In this document: positions 45,560-54,990 of the stretch, one piece after another
How the letters are laid out: each line of letters begins with the position of its first letter
Position numbering within the stretch: the stretch's first letter is position 1
Assembly: GCF_012910715.1 (NCBI RefSeq)
Contig: NZ_JABBHF010000014.1
Span: forward strand, 53,358-117,357
Origin: Flavivirga algicola
GTDB lineage: Bacteria; Bacteroidota; Bacteroidia; Flavobacteriales; Flavobacteriaceae
Direction of reading: 5' to 3'
Length of the DNA: 64,000 nt
Notes under the pieces: generated by a model
Database searches by the model: none
Told to the model about the DNA's origin: nothing
What the model saw: only the letters and a program-made list of their open reading frames with translations
Program-made: the position numbers and the translations under genes

Positions 45560-47203
45560 ATGAAAAAATATAAATATAGCTACAGATTTTTAGTAATATT
45601 GGCTCTAATTTTCACAGGATGTCAAGAAGATGATTTTGCCGTAGGAGACATTATTGCACCTTCAAATATTCAGGTTGCAATCGATATTGTTGGAGCAGAT
45701 GCAAACAACCCTAATGGTGATGGCAGTGGTACCGTAAATTTCACGGCCACTGCAGATAATGCTGTTTCATATCAATACGTTTATAACGATAATACAACAT
45801 CAGCACCAGGAGGAAGGCAATCCTACGATTTTTCTGTTTTAGGCCTAAACACCTATTCTGTTACAGTAATAGCATTTGGAACAGGTGGTGCATCTTCAAG
45901 TAGAACCATAGAAGTTGAGGTATTATCGCTTTACGATCCTCCTGCAGATTTAATAGAAATGTTGCATGGTGGCACTCAAAAGTCATGGAGAATAAAAGCA
46001 GAATCTAAACCCCACTTTGGTTTAGGGCCAGTAGGAGGGTTTATTCCAGGGGAATGGTTCTCTGCTGAACCTTTTGATAAAGCAGCTGTAGGAATGTACG
46101 ATGACCGTTATGTATTTAATGCCGACGGAACTTTTACACACATTACAAACAGCACAAACGATGACCCAACTCCAGATACATCTGGAACGGTATTTGGGCG
46201 CGATCCGCTAATCAATGAACTAGGTGGTGCTGGAGGCGGAACCGTTGATGGCGCCGATATACTTAACTACCCATTTAGTGATTACTCAGAGCAATGGAGC
46301 TTGGGTGCTCCAGGTGGTGTAGAAACAATTTCTTTAACAGGTACAGCTTTTATGGGGTACTATACTGGAGGAAATCACAAGTATGAAATATTTAGTCGAT
46401 CGGCAACAGAAATGGTATTAAGAACGACCGATGGGAATAATGAGTTCGACTGGTGGTTTACATTAACAACCGAAGCAGAAGGAGCCACTAACGAATTTGA
46501 GTCAACATTCACAAATATGGTTTGGGAAGATGATTTTGAAGTTGATGGTGCACCCGACCCAACAAACTGGACATACGATCTTGGAACAGGAACAGATGGT
46601 TGGGGTAATTTTGAAGAACAATCATATACGAGTGATGCCGAGAATGTTATTGTAGAAGGGGGTGTTCTTAAAATTACTGCAAAAGCCGATGGTGGAGGTG
46701 GTTATACCTCAGCAAGAGTAAAATCCCAAGGATTGCAAAAGTTCACTTATGGTAGGGTTGATGTAAGAGCCAAATTACCATCTGCTCAAGGTACCTGGCC
46801 AGCTATTTGGATGCTTGGATCAAATTTTCCAACTGTGGGGTGGCCCGAATCTGGAGAAATGGATATCATGGAACAAACGGGAAGTGATAAAAACACTGTT
46901 CTGGGTACTGTACATTGGTTAGATTCTGGTAGCAATTCCAATGCAAGTTTTGGAGAAACCACAACTATAACAGATGCATCAACCGAATTCCATGTATACT
47001 CGATTGATTGGTCTGCTGATAAAATATATATCCTAATTGACAATGAACCGTATGTTGAATTTGATAATAATGATACGTTGCCATTTAATGCAGATTTTTT
47101 CCTAATACTTAACATTGCTATGGGAGGGACTTTAGGAGGTACCATAGATCCTGCATTTACAGAAGATATTATGGAAATAGACTATGTAAGAGTCTATCAA
47201 TAA
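45560..47203 (+). CDS. GH16 laminarinase (endo-beta-1,3-glucanase) lipoprotein
   Basis: 547 residues, lipobox at Cys21 (FTGC) followed by QEDD, suggesting display on the cell surface. An N-terminal PKD-like domain (about 35-120) and a middle domain of about 130 residues (KSWRIKAESKPHFGLGPV...) precede the GH16 jelly roll (about 310-547). The catalytic motif SGEMDIMEQ gives nucleophile Glu433 and acid/base Glu438, with Asp435 between; the extra Met is the beta-bulge form of laminarinases. GRVDVRAKLPSAQGTWPAIW upstream is also typical. It would make the first cut in laminarin. It lies about 105 bases after the SGBP gene. Confidence 0.94.
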   Translation: MKKYKYSYRFLVILALIFTGCQEDDFAVGDIIAPSNIQVAIDIVGADANNPNGDGSGTVNFTATADNAVSYQYVYNDNTTSAPGGRQSYDFSVLGLNTYSVTVIAFGTGGASSSRTIEVEVLSLYDPPADLIEMLHGGTQKSWRIKAESKPHFGLGPVGGFIPGEWFSAEPFDKAAVGMYDDRYVFNADGTFTHITNSTNDDPTPDTSGTVFGRDPLINELGGAGGGTVDGADILNYPFSDYSEQWSLGAPGGVETISLTGTAFMGYYTGGNHKYEIFSRSATEMVLRTTDGNNEFDWWFTLTTEAEGATNEFESTFTNMVWEDDFEVDGAPDPTNWTYDLGTGTDGWGNFEEQSYTSDAENVIVEGGVLKITAKADGGGGYTSARVKSQGLQKFTYGRVDVRAKLPSAQGTWPAIWMLGSNFPTVGWPESGEMDIMEQTGSDKNTVLGTVHWLDSGSNSNASFGETTTITDASTEFHVYSIDWSADKIYILIDNEPYVEFDNNDTLPFNADFFLILNIAMGGTLGGTIDPAFTEDIMEIDYVRVYQ

Positions 47204-47220
47204 AATTTAATGATAAGAAA

Positions 47221-47378
47221 GAGATTGTTTAAAAAGTATTTGAGGTCTGTTGGGTTTAGTCAAGACACCTTTAAAGTGTTGATTACAAAATATCTTGATT
47301 TTAATTCATGCAGAGTACAGGTGAAGGTTTTGATGATCATAAGTTTAATTTCTTTCTAAATGTTTTTTAGACAGTCTC
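47221..47378. mobile_element. MITE-like element or IS remnant with terminal inverted repeats
   Basis: GAGATTGTTTAAAAAGTATTT at the left end and GAGACTGTCTAAAAAACATTT (read on the minus strand from 47378) match at 17 of 21 positions. The 158-bp interior has a short minus-strand frame (KTFTCTLHELKSRYFVINTL and stop) that could be a transposase tail. No clear target-site duplication is seen. It lies between the GH16 gene and the phosphorylase gene. Confidence 0.5.
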
Positions 47379-47679
47379 TTTTTAACCAAAAATAGGATAC
47401 GAGGGTATTTAAATTATAAAAACAAGCTTGCATAACAATTCATAAAAGCTCTACAAAGCTTATGGTGACTGATTCATAAAAGTTTGAAAGTGAGAGATTC
47501 AAACGGCCTCTGGAAACAGAGGCTATCAGTTATTGCTTGTCTAGAAATGGAACTCAATCATTTTCAGATTAATAAGAGGTTTTTTTGACAATGTAGTTGT
47601 GAAACAATAATTAAAAAACTATTAGAACGAATACAAAGAGCGATTGATTTTATAAAGAAGTTAATAACAGTTATAATTA
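47379..47679. other. Leader of the phosphorylase gene with a GNRA-type hairpin
   Basis: GCCTCTG-GAAA-CAGAGGC at 47506-47523 is a perfect 7-bp stem with a GAAA tetraloop, standing out in an AT-rich leader about 155 bases before the ATG. No T-run follows directly, so it may stabilise or process the mRNA. No ORF is present in the gap. Confidence 0.45.
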
Positions 47680-50600
47680 ATGAATAGTACTACTTATATA
47701 GATGATAAAAATGTCTCGGCAGAGACTCATAATATTAAAGGGGGGTTAATAAATTTCGATAATGAAAATTATTATAAAATCACTAATAGTGATGCTATGC
47801 GTCCTTTTTTCATGAGTATAGTTAGCGACTCTAACCATTGGATGTTTATTTCAAGTAATGGAGGGTTAACAGCTGGAAGAAAAAATTCAGATGCCTCACT
47901 GTTTCCGTATTATACCGATGATAAGATAACCGAATCTGCAGACACTACAGGAAGCAAGACCATTTTTCAAGTTCATTTAGACAATAAAATTAAGATATGG
48001 GAACCTTTTTCCGAAAGGCAAAGGGGGAGCTATAAAACCCAAAGAAACCTTTACAAAAACAGTTTTGGGAACAAAATTATTTTTGAAGAAATCAATGAAG
48101 ATTTAGGGCTTACTTTTAGATATCAATGGAGTTCTAGTAACCAATTCGGTTTTGTAAAAAAATCGACCTTAATAAATAATTCGAGTGAAACTATAAAAGT
48201 CAAACTTCTTGATGGATTGCAAAATATCCTCCCCTATAATCTTGCTTCAGATTTTCAAAACGCGACAAGTAATCTGGTTGATGCTTATAAAAAAAATGAA
48301 TTAGACACAAATACAGGTCTGGGTATCTTTTCATTAAGTGCAGTTATTGTTGATAAGGCAGAGCCTAGTGAGTCTCTAAAGGCCAATATTGTTTGGTCTA
48401 CAGGAATAGAAAACCCAACCTATTTAATATCATCATTACAATTACACAATTTTAGACAAGGGCTACCAATTAATCAAGAGATTGATATTAAAGCCGAAAA
48501 AGGCGCTTACTTTATCTCCTCCGATTTAGAATTAAAGCCACAATCAAGTAAAAACTGGATGTTTGTTGCCAATGTGAATCAAAGTATTTCTGGGGTCATT
48601 CAAATATCTGAAAGCATTAAAAACCTGACCAACATTGCTGAGGTTGTTCAAAAGGATATTGATGCGGGTACCAAACATTTAATCGAACTAGCAGGAGCGT
48701 CAGATGGCTTACAACTAACAGCAGACCCATTAACCAATACCAGGCATTTTTCTAATACGCTTTTTAACATCATGCGTGGGGGGATTTTTGATGATGGCTA
48801 TAACATAGAAAAACAAGATTTTATAGAATACATTTCAAAAGCGAATAAAGACGTATTCAACACGTATCAAAATGCATTAAACGAATTACCAAACCTATTT
48901 TCTTTAAATGACATAAAAACACTTGCCGAAACAAGTGAGAATTACAATTTTAAAAGACTCTGTTTGGAATATTTGCCATTAAAATTTAGTAGAAGACACG
49001 GGGACCCTAGCCGACCTTGGAATAAATTTTCTATTAATACCAGAAGTGAAGTTGACGGCTCTAAAATATTGGATTACGAAGGAAACTGGCGAGACATTTT
49101 CCAGAATTGGGAAGCCTTGGCACATGCCTATCCTGAGTTTATTGAAAACATGATTCATAAGTTTTTAAATGCCACTACTTTTGAAGGTTACAATCCGTAT
49201 AGAGTGACTAAAGCTGGTTTCGATTGGGAAGTCATTGAAGAAGACGATCCATGGTCGTATATCGGTTATTGGGGAGATCATCAAATCATATATCTTTTAA
49301 AGTTTCTGGAATTTATAGAAAACCATTTTCCTGGTCAATTAGAGAAGCGCTTCAATGAAAACCTATTTGTTTATGCCAATGTTCCTTATAAAATTAAATC
49401 TTACGAAGAGACATTAGTAAACCCAAAAGACACGGTTGATTTCGATTACGAATTAAATAATAGCATTATTGAAAAAAAACAAAAATTAGGCGCAGATGGA
49501 GCTTTAATTGTTGATGCTAATTCTTCTATTTATAAAGTAAATTTAATCGAAAAATTATTAGCTACCGTCTTAGCCAAGCTTTCTAATTTTATTCCAGAAG
49601 GTGGTATTTGGTTAAATACTCAAAGGCCAGAGTGGAACGATGCAAACAATGCTCTTGTAGGGAATGGAGTTTCTATGGTAACACTTTATTATTTACAGCG
49701 TTTTTTTAATTTCTTTGAAAAAATAGTCTTAAAATCGGATATAAATGAAGTTGAAATATCAAAGGAGTTGTATGTTTTTTTCAGACAGGTATTTATTACG
49801 CTACATGCAAATAAAGAGATCTTAAATGATGTTATATCTAATCAGGACAGAAAAACGGTTTTAGATGGTTTAGGCAAAGCAGGAAGCACTTATAGATCGA
49901 CTATTTATAAAAACAGTTTTTCAGGTGAAAAAACCAGTGTTACTAAACAAGGCCTTCTAGAATTTTTTAGTATTACAAAATCATATTTAGAGCACAGCAT
50001 TAAAGCCAACAAACGTTCAGACGGTTTATATCATGCGTATAATTTAATGACGGTTGAAAACGAAAACGAGGTTTCTATTTCTTATTTGTCTGAAATGCTT
50101 GAAGGACAAGTAGCCGTTCTAAGCTCAGGCTATTTATCAACTTTAGAAGCCCTTGAATTATTAGACGGATTAAAGAATAGTACTTTGTTTAGAAAGGACC
50201 AGTACAGTTACATTTTATATCCGAATAAAGAATTACCAAGATTCGATAAGAAGAACAATATTCCTGCAGATAAGGTTGAAAAATCAAACTTATTAAAACA
50301 ATTAGTAAAAGACAATAATGCACAAATTATTGAAAAAGATATTCTAGGAAACTATCATTTTAATGGCAATTTTAATAATGCAAACAGCTTAAAAGAAGCC
50401 TTGACCAATTTGCCTGAAACGTATCAAAATTTAGTGGAAGAAGACACAAAATGGTTGTTGGACACTTTCGAGGCTGTTTTTAATCACAAAGCTTTTACAG
50501 GACGCTCAGGAACCTTCTTTGGTTATGAAGGTTTAGGGTCTATTTATTGGCATATGGTGTCTAAATTATTATTGGCTGTTCAGGAAAATTGTTTGTCTGC

Positions 50601-51135
50601 CATTAATAATAAAGAAAGTGATGTACTGATAGGAAAATTATTAGATCATTATTATGAAATTCAAGCGGGTATAGGCGTACATAAGTCACCTAAACTATAC
50701 GGTGCCTTTCCAACAGATCCCTATTCGCATACACCAGCGGGAAAAGGGGCACAACAGCCAGGTATGACTGGGCAGGTAAAAGAAGATGTGTTATGTCGTT
50801 TGGGTGAATTAGGTGTTATTGTTAAGGATGGCTGTATCACATTTAATCCACGTTTGCTACGTACAGAAGAATTTTTAAAATCCTCGAAAGTTTTCAAATA
50901 TACAGGTATAAAAAAAATAGAGCGGGAAATTCAACTAGAAGCCAACACCCTATGTTTTACTTACTGTCAAGTACCTATTATTTATAAGCTATCAGAACAA
51001 AACTGTGTCCGTGTCATTTTTGAAAAAAATAGACATATAAAAATAGAAAGTTTAAGCCTTGACATAGAAACAAGTAAACAAATTTTTGAAAGAGCAGGCG
51101 TTATTTTACAAATTATAGTTTCAATAAAAAGGTAA
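47680..51135 (+). CDS. GH149-type beta-1,3-oligoglucan phosphorylase (GH94-related clan), cytoplasmic
   Basis: 1151 residues without a signal peptide. An N-terminal beta-sandwich (about 20-300, with GGLINFDNENYYKITN and WMFISSNGGLTAGRKNSDASLFPYY) precedes an (alpha/alpha)6 barrel. RRHGDPSRPWNKFSINTR, DYEGNWRDIFQNWEAL and EDDPWSYIGYWGDHQIIYLLK are characteristic of the GH94/GH149/GH161 phosphorylases. Asp472 in NWRDIF is the likely general acid. The length near 1150 and the beta-glucan context favour GH149; GH161 is the alternative. The reaction would be phosphorolysis of beta-1,3-glucosyl bonds to glucose 1-phosphate. With the sugar symporter and cytoplasmic GH17 nearby, it supports intracellular phosphorolysis. 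Confidence 0.8.
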   Translation: MNSTTYIDDKNVSAETHNIKGGLINFDNENYYKITNSDAMRPFFMSIVSDSNHWMFISSNGGLTAGRKNSDASLFPYYTDDKITESADTTGSKTIFQVHLDNKIKIWEPFSERQRGSYKTQRNLYKNSFGNKIIFEEINEDLGLTFRYQWSSSNQFGFVKKSTLINNSSETIKVKLLDGLQNILPYNLASDFQNATSNLVDAYKKNELDTNTGLGIFSLSAVIVDKAEPSESLKANIVWSTGIENPTYLISSLQLHNFRQGLPINQEIDIKAEKGAYFISSDLELKPQSSKNWMFVANVNQSISGVIQISESIKNLTNIAEVVQKDIDAGTKHLIELAGASDGLQLTADPLTNTRHFSNTLFNIMRGGIFDDGYNIEKQDFIEYISKANKDVFNTYQNALNELPNLFSLNDIKTLAETSENYNFKRLCLEYLPLKFSRRHGDPSRPWNKFSINTRSEVDGSKILDYEGNWRDIFQNWEALAHAYPEFIENMIHKFLNATTFEGYNPYRVTKAGFDWEVIEEDDPWSYIGYWGDHQIIYLLKFLEFIENHFPGQLEKRFNENLFVYANVPYKIKSYEETLVNPKDTVDFDYELNNSIIEKKQKLGADGALIVDANSSIYKVNLIEKLLATVLAKLSNFIPEGGIWLNTQRPEWNDANNALVGNGVSMVTLYYLQRFFNFFEKIVLKSDINEVEISKELYVFFRQVFITLHANKEILNDVISNQDRKTVLDGLGKAGSTYRSTIYKNSFSGEKTSVTKQGLLEFFSITKSYLEHSIKANKRSDGLYHAYNLMTVENENEVSISYLSEMLEGQVAVLSSGYLSTLEALELLDGLKNSTLFRKDQYSYILYPNKELPRFDKKNNIPADKVEKSNLLKQLVKDNNAQIIEKDILGNYHFNGNFNNANSLKEALTNLPETYQNLVEEDTKWLLDTFEAVFNHKAFTGRSGTFFGYEGLGSIYWHMVSKLLLAVQENCLSAINNKESDVLIGKLLDHYYEIQAGIGVHKSPKLYGAFPTDPYSHTPAGKGAQQPGMTGQVKEDVLCRLGELGVIVKDGCITFNPRLLRTEEFLKSSKVFKYTGIKKIEREIQLEANTLCFTYCQVPIIYKLSEQNCVRVIFEKNRHIKIESLSLDIETSKQIFERAGVILQIIVSIKR

Positions 51136-51156
51136 AACATAATTTATGTGTAGCAT

Positions 51157-52422
51157 ATGAAAACAAGTATTAAAAAAATATTAATTCTGTTTGTTTTAGC
51201 CGCTATGCTTGGATGTAATAAAAAACCAGAAGAAAAAATGAATATAACAGCTGCAGATATCTTAGGCAATCCAGAATATTTAGCCATTTCATATGGAGGC
51301 TATCGCCAAACGTCCAGAGATATTCAACCTACCATTGCAGAGCTAAAAGAGGACATGAAGATTTTGGCAGCTATGGGTGTAAAAATATTGAGAACCTACA
51401 ATGTGCAATTACAACAGGCGCCCAATTTATTAAAAGCCATCGATCAATTAAAAAAAGAAGACCCTAACTTCGAAATGTACGTGATGTTAGGTGCATGGAT
51501 TGATTGCGAAAACGCCTGGACCGATAAAGTGCCAAATCATGAAGTAGAAAGTAAAGCCAATGCCGCTGAGATTGATAGAGCCATAGCCCTGGCAAAAACC
51601 TATCCAGACATTGTAAAAATAATTGCTGTTGGGAATGAAGCCATGGTAAGATGGGCAACCAGTTATTTTGTTAGACCAAATGTTATTTTAAAATGGGTAA
51701 ATTATTTACAAGAATTAAAAAAACTGGGCGAACTTCCTAAAGATTTATGGATTACAAGTTCAGATGATTTTTCATCATGGGGAGGTGGAGACCCTAGTTA
51801 TCATACACCCGATCTGGAAAAGCTCATTAAAGCTGTAGACTACATCTCTATGCATACCTACCCGATGCATAATTCGTATCATAATCCTGAATTTTGGGTG
51901 GTTCCCGAAAATGAAGCCGCATTATCAGATCATGAAAAAATTGAGGCAGCCATGCTAAGAGCGAAAACATTTGCCATGTCTCAGTATAAAGCCGTTTCAG
52001 ATTATATAAAAAGCTTGGGTATTAATAAACCTGTTCATATAGGAGAAACGGGTTGGGCTACCATTTCTAATGGGCATTATGGTGTCAATGGATCGAAGGC
52101 AGCCGATGAGTATAAGTCTGGACGCTATTACCAAATGATACGGGATTGGACAAACCAAGCAGGAATTTCTTGTTTTTACTTTGAAGCTTTCGATGAACCA
52201 TGGAAAGACGCCAAAAACAAGCAAGGGTCAGAAAACCATTTCGGTTTAATAAACTTAAAAGGAGAAGCTAAATATGCCCTATGGGATTTAGTAGATAAAG
52301 GCATTTTTAATGGGTTAACCAGAGATGGGCAAACCATAAAGAAAACATATAGTGGTAATAAAGAAATTCTTAAAATAAACGTATTGATTCCTCCAGTAGC
52401 TTATCAAACAGTATCACATTAG
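51157..52422 (+). CDS. GH17 beta-1,3-glucanase-type lipoprotein
   Basis: 421 residues, lipobox at Cys20 (MLGC) followed by NKKPEE, so lipid-anchored and probably periplasmic. The TIM barrel has GYRQTSRDIQPTIAELKEDM and MGVKILRTYNV near the start. The catalytic Glu residues are Glu161 in AVGNEAM (acid/base) and Glu297 in IGETGWA (nucleophile), followed by FYFEAFDEPWK, all as in GH17. It would act on beta-1,3-glucan fragments after import. It lies 21 bases after the phosphorylase gene and 12 before the next. Confidence 0.93.
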   Translation: MKTSIKKILILFVLAAMLGCNKKPEEKMNITAADILGNPEYLAISYGGYRQTSRDIQPTIAELKEDMKILAAMGVKILRTYNVQLQQAPNLLKAIDQLKKEDPNFEMYVMLGAWIDCENAWTDKVPNHEVESKANAAEIDRAIALAKTYPDIVKIIAVGNEAMVRWATSYFVRPNVILKWVNYLQELKKLGELPKDLWITSSDDFSSWGGGDPSYHTPDLEKLIKAVDYISMHTYPMHNSYHNPEFWVVPENEAALSDHEKIEAAMLRAKTFAMSQYKAVSDYIKSLGINKPVHIGETGWATISNGHYGVNGSKAADEYKSGRYYQMIRDWTNQAGISCFYFEAFDEPWKDAKNKQGSENHFGLINLKGEAKYALWDLVDKGIFNGLTRDGQTIKKTYSGNKEILKINVLIPPVAYQTVSH

Positions 52423-52434
52423 TTATTGAAATTT

Positions 52435-53448
52435 ATGCAGATATTTAATAAAAACATATTACTAATTATTGCCCTGGTTTTTGTTTCATGCAAAAACAAT
52501 AGTAATGTTGGTGCTGTCTCCGTTTCTGGGCGTCAGATTTTAGTAAATAATACCCCTTATATTATTAAGGGTATCTGTTATCATCCTGTTCCGAAGGGAA
52601 GTACGGTAAGAAATTTTAAAAATTTAACAGAAGATTTGGCTTTAATGGTCGAAGCAGGTGTAAATACCATAAGAGTTTATGCACCTATAGACGATAAAGC
52701 CATTTTAGATGAAATACATCAAGCAGGTCTGAAGATCATTATTGGTTTTGGATATAACCAAGAAGGTAACTACGATATCCTTTCTGGAAGTTTCATCGAT
52801 TATGTAAGCAAATACAAAAACCATGAAGCCATATTACTTTGGGAACTGGGTAACGAGTATAATTATCATCCAGAGTGGTTTGAGGGCAATCTCGAAAATT
52901 GGTATAAAACAATGAATACTGCGGCCGAATTGATTCATGAAAAGGATTCCAATCACCCTGTAACAACCGCCCATGGCGAACTGCCCGATGCATTGGCGCT
53001 TTCTTTATCCCAAAGTATTGATGTTTGGGGGATGAATGTGTATCGATGGGACGATCCTTCAGATATTTTTTCCAAATGGGCAGCCGTAAGCACAAAACCT
53101 ATGTATTTATCTGAAGCAGGCGGGGATAGTTATATGGCGGTCTCAAAAAATGGCTACGAACAAGGACTGAACGAAAACGCCCAAGCCGATGCCAATACCA
53201 ATATTTTAGATGCGGTATTTAGAAACAATATTATTTGCTCTGGCGTTGCTGTGTTTTCTTTTACAGATGGTTGGTGGAAAGCTGGTAACCCAAGTCAACA
53301 AGACATAGGCGGATGGGCTCCTAACAGTAGTGGCATTCCATACGATGGTGCTCCTAATGAAGAATATTGGGGTATAGTTGACATAGATAGGAATAAGAAA
53401 AAAACATTTGATGTTATTAAAACCAAGTATACCCAGTTAAAGGATTAG
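52435..53448 (+). CDS. Clan-A TIM-barrel glycosidase lipoprotein, family uncertain
   Basis: The ATG at 52435 is chosen over a TTG at 52426. 337 residues, lipobox at Cys19 (FVSC). It begins like the TIM barrel of GH2 (VSGRQILVNNTPYIIKGICY, LALMVEAGVNTIRVYAP). The acid/base is Glu141 in LWELGNEYNYH and the nucleophile Glu227 in YLSEAGG, the clan GH-A spacing. A GH2 enzyme without its jelly roll, GH5-like or GH158-like are all possible. WSWLGNE-type details are absent, so no family is named. Its position between GH17 and GH30 implies a role in beta-glucan side-chain or oligosaccharide hydrolysis. Confidence 0.7.
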   Translation: MQIFNKNILLIIALVFVSCKNNSNVGAVSVSGRQILVNNTPYIIKGICYHPVPKGSTVRNFKNLTEDLALMVEAGVNTIRVYAPIDDKAILDEIHQAGLKIIIGFGYNQEGNYDILSGSFIDYVSKYKNHEAILLWELGNEYNYHPEWFEGNLENWYKTMNTAAELIHEKDSNHPVTTAHGELPDALALSLSQSIDVWGMNVYRWDDPSDIFSKWAAVSTKPMYLSEAGGDSYMAVSKNGYEQGLNENAQADANTNILDAVFRNNIICSGVAVFSFTDGWWKAGNPSQQDIGGWAPNSSGIPYDGAPNEEYWGIVDIDRNKKKTFDVIKTKYTQLKD

Positions 53449-53450
53449 AT

Positions 53451-54956
53451 ATGGAAAAGCATCATTACTTAAGGGTTTTTATAATTATGATAGTGTTATC
53501 AAGTTGTAATATGGAAAATAAAAAGATAACTTTTGAGGTTTATGAAACTTCGGCAAGAGGAAATAAGCTGACTGAAATCACTAACTTTTCATCTTTAGAA
53601 AATAAAGCAGTCATTACCTTAAAACCAGAACAAACCCTTCAAACCATAACAGGTTTTGGAGGCGCCTTTACAGAGTCCTCAGCATATTTATTAAACCAAT
53701 TGAGCCAGGATAACCGCAACAAAATTCTACAAGCTTATTTTGGAAAAGATGGGGCGAGATATTCGCTTACGAGAACGCATATGAATTCTTGCGATTTTTC
53801 ACTTACTAATTATTCTTATACACCCGTTGAAAATGATACAACCCTAGAGCATTTTACCATTAAGGAAGATATGGACGACCTCATTCCCATGATAAAAGAT
53901 GCCTTGGACGTATCTGAAGACGGTTTCAAAATATTTGCATCTCCTTGGACAGCCGTACCGTGGATGAAGGATAACAAAAAATGGGTTGGAGGTAAACTAC
54001 TTCCAGAATATTACGATACCTGGGCGTTGTTCTTTTCTAAATATGTAGATGCCTATAAAAAAGAAGGTATCGATATTTGGGGGTTTACCGTTGAAAATGA
54101 ACCTCACGGAAATGGTAATAACTGGGAGAGTATGCATTTTACTCCAGAAGAAATGACCGATTTTGTGCAAAATCATTTAGGCCCAAAACTGGAAGCTGAC
54201 GGGAAAGGAGATTTAAAAATTTTAGGATACGATCAAAACAGAGAAGGTTTAAAAGAATGGGTAGATGTTATGTATAAAGATGAAGCCTCTTCAAAATATT
54301 ACGATGGAACAGCTATTCATTGGTATGAAAGCACTTATGATTACTTTCCGGAAGCATTACAATATGCACATAAAAAAGCTCCTGACAAATATTTAATACA
54401 GACGGAAGCCTGTGTAGATTCTGAAGTGCCAAAATGGAAAGACGATGCCTGGTATTGGAGTAAGGAAGCTACCGATTGGGGTTGGGATTGGGCTCCCGAA
54501 GATCAAAAACATTTGCATCCAAAGTATGTACCTGTTTATCGCTATGCAAGAGATATTATTGGTTGTTTAAACAATTGGGTAGATGGCTGGGTAGACTGGA
54601 ATATGGTTTTAAACAAACAAGGCGGTCCTAATTGGTTTAAAAACTGGTGTGTTGCCCCAGTGATAGTCGATCCTGAAACGAACGATGTTTATTTCACACC
54701 CATTTATTACACCCTTGCTCATTTTAGTAAATATATAAGGCCGAATGCAAAAGTAATCGGTTTAGAAAACTCAGATGAAGAACTTATGGTTACAGCCAGT
54801 CAAAACCCCGACGGTTCTATCGCAATCGTCATTTTTAATGAAACCGTAATCCCAAAAAGTATTCATCTCATATTAAAAGATAAATCAAAAGATAAATCAG
54901 CAGAATTTTCAATAAACCCTCAAGCCATTCAAACTATAATAATTCCTAACGTATAA
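53451..54956 (+). CDS. GH30 glycosidase lipoprotein (beta-1,6-glucanase / glucosylceramidase-like)
   Basis: 501 residues, lipobox at Cys19 (LSSC), probably periplasmic. QTITGFGGAFTESSAYLLNQLS (start of the barrel), SLTRTHMNSCDFSLTNYSY and the side beta-domain built from both termini are typical GH30 subfamily 1/3 features. The acid/base is Glu217 in TVENEPHG and the nucleophile Glu319 in IQTEAC. In laminarin loci GH30 enzymes remove beta-1,6 branches, which fits here. It starts 3 bases after the preceding stop. The spacing of the three genes GH17, TIM barrel and GH30 shows a tight operon. Confidence 0.92.
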   Translation: MEKHHYLRVFIIMIVLSSCNMENKKITFEVYETSARGNKLTEITNFSSLENKAVITLKPEQTLQTITGFGGAFTESSAYLLNQLSQDNRNKILQAYFGKDGARYSLTRTHMNSCDFSLTNYSYTPVENDTTLEHFTIKEDMDDLIPMIKDALDVSEDGFKIFASPWTAVPWMKDNKKWVGGKLLPEYYDTWALFFSKYVDAYKKEGIDIWGFTVENEPHGNGNNWESMHFTPEEMTDFVQNHLGPKLEADGKGDLKILGYDQNREGLKEWVDVMYKDEASSKYYDGTAIHWYESTYDYFPEALQYAHKKAPDKYLIQTEACVDSEVPKWKDDAWYWSKEATDWGWDWAPEDQKHLHPKYVPVYRYARDIIGCLNNWVDGWVDWNMVLNKQGGPNWFKNWCVAPVIVDPETNDVYFTPIYYTLAHFSKYIRPNAKVIGLENSDEELMVTASQNPDGSIAIVIFNETVIPKSIHLILKDKSKDKSAEFSINPQAIQTIIIPNV

Positions 54957-54990
54957 AAATATAAGTATAACTAAATAAAGCCACTACGAT

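Noticed and set aside
47379..47679. Riboswitch in the phosphorylase leader
   Set aside because: Only one short hairpin is seen; no conserved aptamer pattern is recognised and no expression platform is visible.
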